Assembly: GCA_035494735.1 (NCBI GenBank)
Contig: DATJGS010000019.1
Location: forward strand, 124,001-188,000
Length of the DNA: 64,000 nt
From: DATJGS01 sp035494735
Lineage (GTDB): Bacteria > Eisenbacteria > RBG-16-71-46
Direction: 5' to 3'
Shown: positions 34,213-42,678 of the stretch, in pieces
Numbering within the stretch: position 1 is the stretch's first letter
Layout of the letters: every line of letters begins with the position of its first letter
Translations under genes and position numbers: made by a program
The notes under the pieces: generated by a model
The model's input: only the letters and a program-made list of their open reading frames with translations
Databases searched by the model: none
Told to the model about the DNA's origin: nothing

Positions 34213-34656
34213 GTGGACGAACAGCGGGACGACTTCGACGCTCAGATGGAGCGAGAGCAGCTGCATCACGCCGCCCAAGATGGCGATCTGAATCGCGTGC
34301 GGCAACTGATCGCCGAAGGTTTCTCGGTCAATGCGTTCGATGACGATGTGCACTGGACGCCGCTCCACTACGCGGCCACCAAGGGCCATCTCGACGTCAT
34401 GAAGGCGCTCATCGAGGCTGGAGCCGACGTGAACGCTCATGATGAGGCCCGGATTGGAAACACGCCCCTCGGCGAGGTCGCCGGCAACTGTTCTTACGAG
34501 GTCGCGAAGGTGCTGATCGATGGTGGCGCCGATCCTCGGATCCCTGGCTGGATGCAGATCACGGCACTCCAACACTCAGCAGAGCGAAAGAGACCGGAAG
34601 GCGTCCGAGTTCACGAGCTCCTCCGGCAAGCGACCGATAGACCTAGGCGGTCGTAG
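34213..34656 (+). CDS. Small ankyrin-repeat protein
   Basis: 147 residues from GTG at 34213, two bases after the DUF6986 stop, with no good ribosome site apart from the G run in that stop. Residues about 15-115 are three ankyrin repeats (LHHAAQDGDLNRVRQLI, TPLHYAATKGHLDVMKALIEAG and a weaker NTPLGEVAGNCSYEVAKVLIDGG). No signal peptide, so cytoplasmic and likely protein-binding. Probably co-transcribed with the gene before, but the partner is unknown. Confidence 0.8.
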   Translation: MDEQRDDFDAQMEREQLHHAAQDGDLNRVRQLIAEGFSVNAFDDDVHWTPLHYAATKGHLDVMKALIEAGADVNAHDEARIGNTPLGEVAGNCSYEVAKVLIDGGADPRIPGWMQITALQHSAERKRPEGVRVHELLRQATDRPRRS

Positions 34657-34678
34657 ACCCCTTCCGACAGGTCCCGCG

Positions 34679-35569
34679 TCAGCCAGCGAACTGTCGCGTG
34701 TTCTGGAGCGTCCGCACTCCAATCGGAATCATCGGCGACCCTTCGGGCGAGTGCGCGATGTAGGCCACCGCCAGCGCCGTGGCCCAGCCGACGGCGCGCG
34801 ACCACGTCGCGTCGTCACACGCCACCGCCGCGCGGAACCGCGCGCGTGACGGTGCGTCGAACATCATCCACGCGATCGCGAGGTCGGTGGCGGGATCGCC
34901 GGCGCAGATGTCGCCGAAGTCGATGATTGCCGCGAGCCGGCCGTCGTGAGTGAGCACGTTCGCCGGATGCAGGTCGCCGTGCAGCCAGAGCGGCGGACCG
35001 TCCCAGCGCGGCGCGGCGAGCGCGCGTCGCCACGCGGCCATCGCCGCCGACGCATCGAGTGACCGCCGTGCCGCCGCCTTCGGCAGGCTGTCGTCGAAGC
35101 GCGACGCGCGCTCTCCGAGGTCGATCCCGCGAAACGGATTGATCGGAGCATCCGCTGGCGCGGGGACGTGCAGTGCCTTCACGAACGCTCCCAGTTCCTC
35201 GGCCGCGCGCCCGAGGTCCGCGGGCGGCGCGTCGAAGGATGAGCGGCCCTCGAACCACCGGCACACGCTCCACGGGAACGGGAACCGATCGCTTGCGCGC
35301 CCGCACGCGACGGGCACCGGAATCGCCAGCGGCAGCGAGGCCGCGAGCGCCGGCAGCCAGCGTTGTTCGTGCTCGATGAGCCCGGCCGCTACGCGACGCC
35401 GAGGCACGCGCACGCAGAGCGCGTCGCCCAGGCGGAAAATCGCGTTGTCCCAACCGTTCGCGACCTCGAGCAGCGGCAGCTCGGCCAGCTCCGGGCACTG
35501 CTCACGGAGCAGGGCGTGAACCAGGTCCGCGTCGACGCGGATGTCGGCAACCGGCTCGGGGGAGGGCAT
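34679..35569 (-). CDS. APH-type phosphotransferase
   Basis: 296 residues of the aminoglycoside phosphotransferase/choline kinase fold: ANGWDNAIFRLGDALCVRVPRR (N lobe), HGDLHPANVL (catalytic loop, Brenner motif) and IIDFGDICAGDPATD (metal-binding Asp). Proteins of this branch are common in genomes and may phosphorylate antibiotics, sugars or small metabolites; the sequence does not decide. ATG at 35569 was taken since the conserved part starts soon after, but no ribosome site is visible. It converges on the ankyrin gene, 22 bases apart. Confidence 0.85.
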   Translation of the reverse strand: MPSPEPVADIRVDADLVHALLREQCPELAELPLLEVANGWDNAIFRLGDALCVRVPRRRVAAGLIEHEQRWLPALAASLPLAIPVPVACGRASDRFPFPWSVCRWFEGRSSFDAPPADLGRAAEELGAFVKALHVPAPADAPINPFRGIDLGERASRFDDSLPKAAARRSLDASAAMAAWRRALAAPRWDGPPLWLHGDLHPANVLTHDGRLAAIIDFGDICAGDPATDLAIAWMMFDAPSRARFRAAVACDDATWSRAVGWATALAVAYIAHSPEGSPMIPIGVRTLQNTRQFAG

Positions 35570-35700
35570 GGCCGCGCACGGTACCGGGGTTCGTTCACGA
35601 GGAGTAGCCAGCACGAAGCCGTTGGGGCCCGGCCGGTTCGAGGGCTCGATGCCCCTCCAGAGACCGTCCGCGCGCTCGCCAGAGCCCAAGGCGAAATCAA

Positions 35701-35746
35701 CAAAATCAATTTTGATCTTGATTCTTTCAATCCAATGCCAGATATT
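35701..35746 (+). promoter_or_regulatory. AT-rich promoter with inverted repeat
   Basis: In a region otherwise very GC-rich, the inverted repeat CAAAAT-CA-ATTTTG (35701-35714) abuts TTGATT (35718-35723), which is 17 bases from GATATT (35741-35746). That is near-consensus for a sigma-70 promoter. Transcription would start around 35753, right at the ATG of the next gene, so the mRNA may be leaderless. The repeat at the -35 side could bind a repressor. Confidence 0.55.
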
Positions 35747-35753
35747 GCTCCAC

Positions 35754-36137
35754 ATGCGCAAGGAATGGCAGGTCCTCAGCAAGCTAGGAGCAGGGAGCCC
35801 GGTCGAGATCCTTCGGGCGCGGCTGGTCGAGCAGGACGTCGTGGTCGAGGGGCCTTTCGAGCTTCCGCCCCTCGCCCGGCTGTCGAGCGAGGACCAGACG
35901 TTCGTCGCCGCCTTCGTGCGCTGCCACGGATCCATCAAGCAGATGGAGCAGCTCTTCGGTGTGAGCTACCCGACGATCAAGAACCGCCTGAATCGCATCG
36001 GGGCGCTGATGCCGTTTGTCGAGGTCGCGCCGGAGCCGGCGCCCCCGTCCGCGAGCGAACTGCTCACCCGCCTCGAGCGCGGCGAGTTGAGCGTTGCGGA
36101 AGTTCTCAGTCAATTGCACGAGAAGGAGTCGTCATGA
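35754..36137 (+). CDS. DUF2089-family putative transcription regulator
   Basis: 127 residues from ATG at 35754, which has no ribosome site but sits at the predicted transcript start. The centre (about 45-80: ARLSSEDQTFVAAFVRCHGS, then IKQMEQLFGVSYPTIKNRLNRI) is the DUF2089 helix-turn-helix; the C terminus (SELLTRLERGELSVAEVLSQLHE) looks like a SHOCT-type helix pair. The usual N-terminal zinc ribbon of the family is missing. Coupled by ATGA to the next gene. It may control its own promoter through the inverted repeat upstream. Confidence 0.82.
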   Translation: MRKEWQVLSKLGAGSPVEILRARLVEQDVVVEGPFELPPLARLSSEDQTFVAAFVRCHGSIKQMEQLFGVSYPTIKNRLNRIGALMPFVEVAPEPAPPSASELLTRLERGELSVAEVLSQLHEKESS

Positions 36138-36649
36138 GCGAAGACACTCGTCGTGTGCTGGACATGCTGACCCAAGGCAAGATTACCGCGGACGAAGCCG
36201 ACCGGCTGCTGGCGGCGATCGGGTCTACGTCCCGCAGCTCCACAACCACCGAGGCAACGGCCGCTGACAAAGGCGTCGCGACCGCCGAAGCTCCCTCTCC
36301 CAAGTTCCTGCGCATCACCATCACCCGGACCGGGACCTGGCCCGGTGACGATGGGAAGCAGGCGCGTCGCGCCTGGATGTGGGCGGGTCACACCGGCGGC
36401 CGCGGCGGTGAGGTCTCGATTCGCGTGCCCGTCACGCTGGTCCGGAACGGCATCCGTCTCGGGGCCATGATTCCTGGTTTGAGCGGAGCCGGCGTGCAGA
36501 CGCGTCTGCGCGAGCGCGGCGTGGATCTGGATCTCTCCAAGATCGACACCGAGACGATCAACCAACTGTTGGCCGAGTTCGGGGAGATCAACATCGACGT
36601 CGACTCGGAGCGCGGAGGCAAGGCGCAGATCCGCATCACCTGCGAGTGA
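36134..36649 (+). CDS. SHOCT-like domain protein coupled to DUF2089
   Basis: 171 residues. The first 30 (RRVLDMLTQGKITADEADRLLAAI) form the SHOCT-like helical motif that often opens proteins paired with DUF2089 regulators. A Ser/Thr/Ala linker leads to a beta-rich domain (about 57-171; EVSIRVPVTLVRNGIRLGAMIPG … INIDVDSERGGKAQIRITCE), which resembles the ends of DUF4097-like or anti-sigma-related proteins. No membrane segment. With its partner it forms a two-gene stress-type module of unknown stimulus. Confidence 0.8.
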   Translation: MSEDTRRVLDMLTQGKITADEADRLLAAIGSTSRSSTTTEATAADKGVATAEAPSPKFLRITITRTGTWPGDDGKQARRAWMWAGHTGGRGGEVSIRVPVTLVRNGIRLGAMIPGLSGAGVQTRLRERGVDLDLSKIDTETINQLLAEFGEINIDVDSERGGKAQIRITCE

Positions 36650-36775
36650 GAGCGAGGGCGGTGCGGCAGGCCGCCTGAGTCGCGCGGCCGCTGCGCGCAC
36701 CCATCGTTCGGGCCTTCCCCGACCCGCGGCGCGGGCCTACCATCGCCTCCTCGCCCTTCACCCCAGGAGGCCTCC

Positions 36776-39205
36776 GTGGTCCGCGCTCGCTCGTTCCTCG
36801 TCTCCCCTGTCGCGCTCGTCCTGCTCTTCGCCGCCGCTCCGGCCTTCGCCAACTGGCCGCACGATCCCACCGTCAATCTGCCGCTCTCGTCGTCGTTGAG
36901 CACGACGGCGCTGCGCGGGATCGCGCCCGATGGATCGGGCGGCGCGATCGTCGTGTGGCATGAGTTCCGCTCGGGGAGCTACGACATCATCGCGCAGCGC
37001 GTCACGCCGAACGGCAAGCTGCTGTGGGGCGCGACCGGGCTCGTCGTGTGCGGCGCGACCGGAGACCAGATCAATCCCGCCGTGTGCATCGACGGCGCGG
37101 GCGGCGCGTTCATCGTGTGGCAGGACCACCGCTCGGGGACGAACGACGACATCTACGCCACGCACGTGACGGCCGCCGGCGTCCCGGATCTCACGCCCGA
37201 CGGCGTCGCGGTGTGCACGGCGGTCGGCGACCAGCAGAACCCGGTCATCGCCGCCGTCAACGGGCACGCCATCATGGCGTGGCGCGATCTGCGCGCCGGC
37301 AACGGCGACATCTATGCGTCCGACATCTACAGCCTCGGTCCCAACATCTTCCCCGCCAACGGCGCGCCGGTCTGCACGAACGCCTCGAACCAGCTGAGCC
37401 CGGCGATCGCCGCGGACCCGTTCAACGGCTGTCACGTCGTGTGGGAGGACCAGCGCACGGACGCCGGCGACATCTATTACCAGCGCCTCGGCACCAGCGG
37501 CACGCCGACGTTCGCGGTGAACGGCATTCCGATCTGCACGTCGGCGAACGAGCAGCGCCAGCCCGTGATCCAGGTCGATCCCGCGTTCGACGTGATGATG
37601 GCGTGGATCGACGATCGCGCGGGCGCGCTGTCGTCGGACGCGTACGCGCAGCGCCTCAACTCGGCCGGCACCGCACAATGGACGGCGAACGGGCTGCCGA
37701 TCTGCACGGCGCCCGGACAGCAGATCACGCTGCACATGGCGAGCGATGGTCAGTACGGCGCCCTATTCGCATGGGCGGACGGTCGCGTGGGTGGCGTTCT
37801 CGACGTCTACGCTCAGCATCTCGACCAGTTCGGCGCGCCTCAATGGACGGTCGACGGCGTGCTCGTGTGCGGCGCGCCCGGCGTGCAGACGAACGTGCAG
37901 ATCGCTCCCGACGGCACGGGTGGCGCGCTCGTGACGTGGGATGATTTGCGGTCGGTCTCGTCCGACGACATCTACGCGCAGCGACTCTCGCAGTTCGCCG
38001 TGCCCCTCTGGACTCTGAACGGCGTGCCCACGTCGAGCGCGACCGGCATCCAGCAGAATCCACGGATCGTTGGGGACGGCGCAGGGGGCGCGATCGTCGC
38101 GTTCGAAGACGCGCGCCTCGGCCCCGCGCACCCCGCGGCGCAGCGCGTCGATCAGTTCGGCGTGCTTGGCGGCGAGCCCGCGGTGCGCTCCGTGCGCGAC
38201 GTGCTGAACGACCAGGGCGGACAGGTGAAGGTGTCGTGGGACGCGAGCCCGCTCGATACCGATCCCTTGTTCATGAACGTCAACGACTACCTGATCTTCC
38301 GCTCCGTGCCGGCCGCCGCGGCCGAGGCCGCGCTGCGCGAGGGCCGCGTGTCGGCATCGGCGCACGCGGTGCGCGAGGTGCACGAGGCCGGCGCGCGCGC
38401 CCCGCTGCTCGCGACGACGTTCGGCGCCGCCGCGTACTACTGGGAATACGTCGGCACGCAGCGCGCGTTCCATCTCGCGACCTACAGCTACGTCGCGCCG
38501 ACCGAGGGCGACTCGGTCGCCGGCTCCAATCCGCGCACCGCGTACTTCGTCCGCGCCGAAGCGGGCAACGGGGCCGAGTGGTGGGACAGCGATCCCGACT
38601 CCGGCTACAGCGTGGACAACCTCGCGCCCATCGCACCCGCGCCATTCACCGGGCAATACTCAGGCGGCTCGACGGCGATGCAGTGGAATCCGAACAGCGA
38701 GGCGGATCTTGCGGGCTATCGGTTGTATCGAGGGACGAACGTGTCGTTCGTGCCGTCACCCGCGAACGAGATCGCGGAGCTGACGACGACCACGTTCACG
38801 GACGCCGGCGCCGGCGCGCCGTACGTGTACAAGCTCGTGGCGGTCGACGTGCACGGGAATGCGTCACCGGTGTCAATGCTGATTCCGGATGGGGCGCTCG
38901 ACGTGCAAACACGCGTGCCGACGGCGCTGTTCCTGGCGCCGCCGATGCCGAATCCGGCGCGCGCGGGCGTGGCGACGGTGCTGCGGTTCGGGCTGCCGGC
39001 GGCTGGGCGCGTGCGTTTCTCAGTGTTCGACGTGCACGGGCGCGAGGTGCGTGTGCTCGAGGATGGCGTGTTCGAAGCGGGCGAGCACACGGCAACGTGG
39101 GATGGGCGCGATGGCACGGGCCGACGCGTGGCGGCGGGGATGTACTTCGTGCGGCTGGCGACGGCGTCGGGCGAGAGAGATGCGAGGGTGGCGAGGGTGG
39201 AGTGA
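36776..39205 (+). CDS. Secreted beta-propeller protein with fibronectin-like and FlgD-like domains
   Basis: 809 residues from GTG at 36776 behind CAGGAGG. Signal peptide to AAPAFA. Residues about 45-450 repeat an IVVWxDxRxGxxDIYAQR unit roughly every 50-55 residues, about eight times, as in a beta-propeller. A fibronectin III-like part (about 615-700; NLAPIAPAP … SEADLAGYRLYRGTN) and an FlgD-like end (about 720-809; GMYFVRLATASGERDARVARVE) follow. Exported and probably cell-surface; binding partner unknown. Stand-alone transcription unit. Confidence 0.85.
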   Translation: MVRARSFLVSPVALVLLFAAAPAFANWPHDPTVNLPLSSSLSTTALRGIAPDGSGGAIVVWHEFRSGSYDIIAQRVTPNGKLLWGATGLVVCGATGDQINPAVCIDGAGGAFIVWQDHRSGTNDDIYATHVTAAGVPDLTPDGVAVCTAVGDQQNPVIAAVNGHAIMAWRDLRAGNGDIYASDIYSLGPNIFPANGAPVCTNASNQLSPAIAADPFNGCHVVWEDQRTDAGDIYYQRLGTSGTPTFAVNGIPICTSANEQRQPVIQVDPAFDVMMAWIDDRAGALSSDAYAQRLNSAGTAQWTANGLPICTAPGQQITLHMASDGQYGALFAWADGRVGGVLDVYAQHLDQFGAPQWTVDGVLVCGAPGVQTNVQIAPDGTGGALVTWDDLRSVSSDDIYAQRLSQFAVPLWTLNGVPTSSATGIQQNPRIVGDGAGGAIVAFEDARLGPAHPAAQRVDQFGVLGGEPAVRSVRDVLNDQGGQVKVSWDASPLDTDPLFMNVNDYLIFRSVPAAAAEAALREGRVSASAHAVREVHEAGARAPLLATTFGAAAYYWEYVGTQRAFHLATYSYVAPTEGDSVAGSNPRTAYFVRAEAGNGAEWWDSDPDSGYSVDNLAPIAPAPFTGQYSGGSTAMQWNPNSEADLAGYRLYRGTNVSFVPSPANEIAELTTTTFTDAGAGAPYVYKLVAVDVHGNASPVSMLIPDGALDVQTRVPTALFLAPPMPNPARAGVATVLRFGLPAAGRVRFSVFDVHGREVRVLEDGVFEAGEHTATWDGRDGTGRRVAAGMYFVRLATASGERDARVARVE

Positions 39206-39287
39206 GGGGGTGGCCAAGCGGCTAAAGAGCATCTTCTAGGGCCGCCGCAGGCAGGCGCATCTCTGGCAAGGAGCTACTTCGGCGTGT

Positions 39288-39719
39288 CTAATGAATGCTC
39301 GTTGCCCAGAAGAGGGCGAGAAAACCAACGACGATCCACCAGAGAGACACGCCCCCGATGAGCGCCCAGAACATTCCACGCGCGCGCGTGCGAGTGATCG
39401 CGACACCCTCGGCGATTCCTCCCCAGAACAGTCCGTTGAGGACGCACGCCATCCCGACGACCACTATTCCGACTCCCGGAATCCCGGCCTTTGTGGTTCC
39501 CCATCCGAGAATGATCGCCGTCAGTACTCCAACCGGAGCAGTCGCCGCCAGCAGTCCGAACATCGCGGCGAAGCCCTGTGGACTCAGGCCACCAGCCGGG
39601 CCATGGAAGTACGCGAAGTCAGCACCTGCGAGAAAGGCGAACGGCGCGGCGCAGACGCCCAGGACGAAGGCGACCCGTGCCGCCTTCGTCACCTTAGCGG
39701 CCATGATCGACGGGCCCAT
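39288..39719 (-). CDS. Small four-helix membrane protein
   Basis: 143 residues (ATG at 39719, or 39704 for a start at MAAKVTKAAR). Four hydrophobic segments, near 17-40, 53-72, 80-100 and 115-140, with short loops; no motif I recognise. Just upstream on the same strand is a short soluble protein gene 17 bases away, so the two may be co-transcribed. Confidence 0.6.
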   Translation of the reverse strand: MGPSIMAAKVTKAARVAFVLGVCAAPFAFLAGADFAYFHGPAGGLSPQGFAAMFGLLAATAPVGVLTAIILGWGTTKAGIPGVGIVVVGMACVLNGLFWGGIAEGVAITRTRARGMFWALIGGVSLWWIVVGFLALFWATSIH

Positions 39720-39736
39720 CGTTCTGGCACGCGCCC

Positions 39737-40069
39737 TCAGGCATCTTCATGTTCAATCGCGGTCAGCCCAGACTCTGTGATCAGCCACCACAGACTTGAT
39801 TGGCTTGTGAGCTCAACCGGCCTCAGCGCCTCTTCGTCCTCGAAGTCGACAACAGGGACAAATTCCGTCGTGTCAGCGTCGAGCCGGTAGGTCTGGACCC
39901 AGCCCTTCCTTTGCAGTTCACGCAGCGACTCGATCATCGCCTCGACACTGGGCAGAGGGATGTCGTCGTCCCAGTGGTAGCGCCTGATCGTGTGAAGCGA
40001 CTCGTAGTCGTTCCCCACGACTCTGAGGAGTCTCATCTCGACTGTCGTTGGAGATTGGTGTTCCGTCAT
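39737..40069 (-). CDS. Small acidic protein of unknown function
   Basis: 110 residues. The predicted helix-rich middle (PSVEAMIESLRELQRKGWVQTYRLDADTTEF…, landmark only) followed by a beta pair and LWWLITESGLTAIE is like a winged-helix fold of the kind in small DNA-binding or immunity proteins. It ends next to the 5-hydroxyisourate hydrolase gene (six bases) but reads on toward the membrane protein. Function not known. Confidence 0.6.
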   Translation of the reverse strand: MTEHQSPTTVEMRLLRVVGNDYESLHTIRRYHWDDDIPLPSVEAMIESLRELQRKGWVQTYRLDADTTEFVPVVDFEDEEALRPVELTSQSSLWWLITESGLTAIEHEDA

Positions 40070-40075
40070 TGCCCC

Positions 40076-40420
40076 TCAACTCCCCCGATACGTCGAATAC
40101 CCGAACGCACTCACCAGCAACGGCACATGGTAGTGCTGGTTCGCATCGGTGATCTCGAACTCGACCGGCACCTGCGGGTAGAACGTCGCCGTCTCGCGCT
40201 GGCCGAAGTAGGCGCCGGTGTGGAACGTCAGGCGGTAGCGGCCGACGTCGAGGCGGCTGCCTTCGGCGAGGAAGTCGCGCACGCGCCCGTCGTTGTCCGT
40301 CGTGCGCTCGGCGAGCTTCACCCAGCCGCGCTCGGCGCTGTGGGCTTCGAGATCGATGCGCACGCCGGCGGCGGGCTTGCCCCGGGTGACGTCCAGCACA
40401 TGCGTGGTGATGCCGCTCAC
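40076..40420 (-). CDS. uraH: 5-hydroxyisourate hydrolase
   Basis: 114 residues from GTG at 40420 with GGAGG upstream and a GTGA overlap. Transthyretin-like protein with every signature: THVLDVTRGKPAAGV at the N terminus, an internal GRVRDFL, HYHVPLLVS and the closing YRGS. The two His and the Arg that make the active site are in place. It opens 5-hydroxyisourate, the unstable product of uricase, to OHCU; the next enzyme in the pathway is encoded directly before it. Confidence 0.95.
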   Translation of the reverse strand: MSGITTHVLDVTRGKPAAGVRIDLEAHSAERGWVKLAERTTDNDGRVRDFLAEGSRLDVGRYRLTFHTGAYFGQRETATFYPQVPVEFEITDANQHYHVPLLVSAFGYSTYRGS

Positions 40421-40929
40421 GATCCCTCCGCCAGGAGTTTCTCGAGCCTCAGCTTCGTGATCTTCAGTTGCTCCGCCGCCGCGATCGCGAGTTCGCGCCC
40501 GGGGTCGTTCTCCATGCGGCTCATCAGCATGTCGAACATCTCCTCCGCGCTCTTGCCGGTCGCGCACACAATGAAGATGTATCCGAACTTTTTCTCGTAG
40601 AGCCGATTCGCGCGGGCCAGCGCCTCGCGCATGTCGGCGCCGGCCGACGCCGCGCCCTTCTGCTCGTCGGCGGCCCACTCGGCGCTCGCGCCCACGCTCG
40701 CCATCGCCTCGGCGCGCGCGCCGATCGGCGGATGATGCGCGAATGCCTCGCGCCATCCGGCCTCGCCCACCGCCCAGAACTCGAGCGCCGCGCGATCGTA
40801 CAGCGCCTCGGGGCTTGCGTACGGTCGGAAGCTCATCACGCGCGCGATCCATCGCTCGCAGCCGCAGCACTGCCCGAGTACGAATCGCGCGCCCGTCTCG
40901 TCGAGCTGGTTCACCTGATCGAGCGTCAC
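40417..40929 (-). CDS. uraD: OHCU decarboxylase
   Basis: 170 residues from GTG at 40929, overlapping the allantoate hydrolase stop (GTGA). The family landmarks are AHHPPIGAR with the catalytic His65/66 pair, SAEWAADEQKG, and YEKKFGYIFIVCATGKSAEEM. It decarboxylates 2-oxo-4-hydroxy-4-carboxy-5-ureidoimidazoline to S-allantoin. Order in the operon is allantoate hydrolase, this gene, uraH, so steps before and after allantoin are expressed together. Confidence 0.95.
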   Translation of the reverse strand: MTLDQVNQLDETGARFVLGQCCGCERWIARVMSFRPYASPEALYDRAALEFWAVGEAGWREAFAHHPPIGARAEAMASVGASAEWAADEQKGAASAGADMREALARANRLYEKKFGYIFIVCATGKSAEEMFDMLMSRMENDPGRELAIAAAEQLKITKLRLEKLLAEGS

Positions 40930-42185
40930 GCCTTCTCCGCCAGCTTCCTCGCAAGCTCGCGCGTGAAGCGATAGCCGTCCCACAACTCGCCGGGCGACGT
41001 GTGCTCCGCGGGCGAATGGCTGATGCCGCCCTTGCTCGGCACGAACACCATCAGGCACGGCACGCCGCTCTGCGCGATGAGCATCGTGTCGTGCCCGGCG
41101 CCGCTCGGCATGCGCTTGTGCTTGAGGCCCATCTCGCGCGCCAGCGACGTCGCGCGCTCGGCGAGTTCGCCCGAAAGCCGCGTCGGCGGCTGCTGCGACG
41201 GCGAGTCGATCGCCACGCGCACCCCGCGCTTGTTCGCGATCGCGCGGCAGCGCTTGTCCAGCTCGTTCGCGAGGCCTTCGAGCGACGACGGCAGCGTGTG
41301 CCGCACCTCCATCCACACTTCGCACGTGCCGGGCACTACGTTGTAGAGCCCGGGGCCAACGCGCACGTTGCCGGCAGTCACGCGCGCGGCGTCGTCGCTC
41401 TCCTTCGCGAGCGTCTCGGCGGCGAGGATCATCTCGGCCGCCGCGGCCAGCGCGTCGTGGCGCAGCTTGGTCGGCGTCGTGCCCGCGTGGCGCGCTTCGC
41501 CGGTGACGACCGCGCGCAACCGCTGGAAGCCGGCGATGTGCTCGACGATGCCGATCGCGCAGCCTTCGGCCTCGAGCGTCGGCCCTTGCTCGATGTGCGG
41601 CTCGATCTCGCGCACGATCTTGTAGCGTGGCGTCACGATCTTGTCGCCGGGCTCGGGCGGCGCGGCGCAGCCGGCGGCGCGCGCTTCGTCCAGCGCGGCG
41701 CGCCACGTGACGCCCTCCGCGTCCTTCACGCGATCGAGCTCGCCGGTCAGCGCCTGGCCGAGCAGCGCGCGCGAGCCCATCATGCGCGCGCCGAAGCGCG
41801 CTTCGTCCTCCTCACACGTCACGAACCCGACGACCGGCAGCGCGGTCTGGCCGGCGAGTTCCGCGGCCGCGAGCAGACCGCACACCACCCCGTATGCGCC
41901 GTCGTAGGCGCCGCCTTCGATGACGGTGTCGACGTGCGAGCCGATCAGCAGAGCCGCGTGATCCGCGCCCGGCGGCACGCCCGGCGGGTGGAAGTAGAGG
42001 TTGCCGGCCGCGTCGGGCGTGGCCTCGATGCCGAGCCGCCGCGCCTCGCCCTGCAGCCAACGATGCGCGTCACACCACGCTTTGCCGTACACGAGCCGCG
42101 TCACGCCCGGGGCTCGCTCGGTGAACTTGGCGAGCGCCTCCAGGGTGCCGGCGACGTCGGCCTGGGCGATGGCGGGAGCGGTCAT
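40926..42185 (-). CDS. allC: Allantoate amidohydrolase, M20 family
   Basis: 419 residues from ATG at 42185. Di-metal M20 peptidase-like amidase: GSHVDTV (His), GGAYDGAYGV (Asp), TCEEDEARF (Glu pair), EARHAGTTP and the terminal SHSPAEHTS. These match allantoate amidohydrolase and its sister ureidoglycolate/N-carbamoyl amidases; the operon and the upstream allantoinase argue for allantoate. It releases ureidoglycine, CO2 and ammonia. The leader of this operon holds two large hairpins (42220-42340). Confidence 0.88.
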   Translation of the reverse strand: MTAPAIAQADVAGTLEALAKFTERAPGVTRLVYGKAWCDAHRWLQGEARRLGIEATPDAAGNLYFHPPGVPPGADHAALLIGSHVDTVIEGGAYDGAYGVVCGLLAAAELAGQTALPVVGFVTCEEDEARFGARMMGSRALLGQALTGELDRVKDAEGVTWRAALDEARAAGCAAPPEPGDKIVTPRYKIVREIEPHIEQGPTLEAEGCAIGIVEHIAGFQRLRAVVTGEARHAGTTPTKLRHDALAAAAEMILAAETLAKESDDAARVTAGNVRVGPGLYNVVPGTCEVWMEVRHTLPSSLEGLANELDKRCRAIANKRGVRVAIDSPSQQPPTRLSGELAERATSLAREMGLKHKRMPSGAGHDTMLIAQSGVPCLMVFVPSKGGISHSPAEHTSPGELWDGYRFTRELARKLAEKA

Positions 42186-42219
42186 GTTGGCCGCGGACTT
42201 TGCATCAGGCCGGCCGGGC

Positions 42220-42263
42220 GCGTCCAGCGCGGGGCCGCAGGCGCTGGCGCCCGCGCTGGACGC
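42220..42263 (-). repeat. Perfect 14-bp inverted repeat in the allC leader
   Basis: GCGTCCAGCGCGGG (42220-42233) is exactly mirrored by CCCGCGCTGGACGC (42250-42263) around a 16-base loop, 35 to 78 bases upstream of the allC start. As RNA it would be very stable. It is not followed by a T run in either direction, so an attenuator or protein-binding site is as likely as a terminator. Confidence 0.55.
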
Positions 42264-42280
42264 GGGTAGCGTGGGCGTCA

Positions 42281-42340
42281 GGGCGGGCGCGGCGCGCGTC
42301 GGGACGCCGTCGCGCGGCCGCGCGCCGCGCCGGCCCGCCC
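42281..42340 (-). repeat. Second large hairpin upstream of allC
   Basis: GGGCGGGCGCGGCGCGCG (42281-42298) pairs with 42319-42340 through about 18 bp with a small bulge, loop of about 20 bases. It stands next to the perfect inverted repeat, forming a two-hairpin block between allC and the divergent small gene. Could be a ncRNA, attenuator or boundary element. Confidence 0.45.
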
Positions 42341-42446
42341 GGCCGAGACCTTGCCCAGCCCTGACATTCAGCCAAGCGGCGGCCGAATACCATCTATGCG
42401 GGATCGGGCAGCCACCCCAACCATCGCATCGCGACGGAGTCTCTCC

Positions 42447-42647
42447 ATGCCCTCTTGCCACCACGCCGCGTTCAGCCGTTCGTCGTTCGCACTCTCCGTG
42501 GCCGCGCTCGCCGTCGCCATCGCCGCGCTCGCGTTGGTCCGGCCTGCCGCCGCCGGCATGGAAGAGCCGCCGCCGCCGCCCCTGATCTCGCTCGTCGTCG
42601 CCGCAACGCCTGCGGTTCACGACGTGAATCTCGCGGCGAACCAGTAG
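42447..42647 (+). CDS. Small secreted protein, 66 residues
   Basis: ATG at 42447 follows GGAG by about eight bases. Residues 12-37 are a strong signal sequence (SFALSVAALAVAIAALALVRPAAA), then GMEEPPPPPLISLVVAATPAVHDVNLAANQ. Two upstream ATGs lengthen the protein without a ribosome site. It lies alone between allC (divergent) and the allantoinase gene (convergent). Nothing recognised. Confidence 0.5.
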   Translation: MPSCHHAAFSRSSFALSVAALAVAIAALALVRPAAAGMEEPPPPPLISLVVAATPAVHDVNLAANQ

Positions 42648-42678
42648 CACTGCCGGGCGCGCCGTGGCGGCGCGCTCG

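Noticed and set aside
34679..35569. Antibiotic-resistance gene (aminoglycoside phosphotransferase)
   Set aside because: Only the general APH fold is visible; nothing specific for aminoglycosides and no mobile context.
39206..39260. GGGGGTGGCCAAGCGGCTAAAG looks like the 5' part of a Ser/Leu tRNA
   Set aside because: No anticodon loop, variable arm or T arm follows, and no matching acceptor strand is found.
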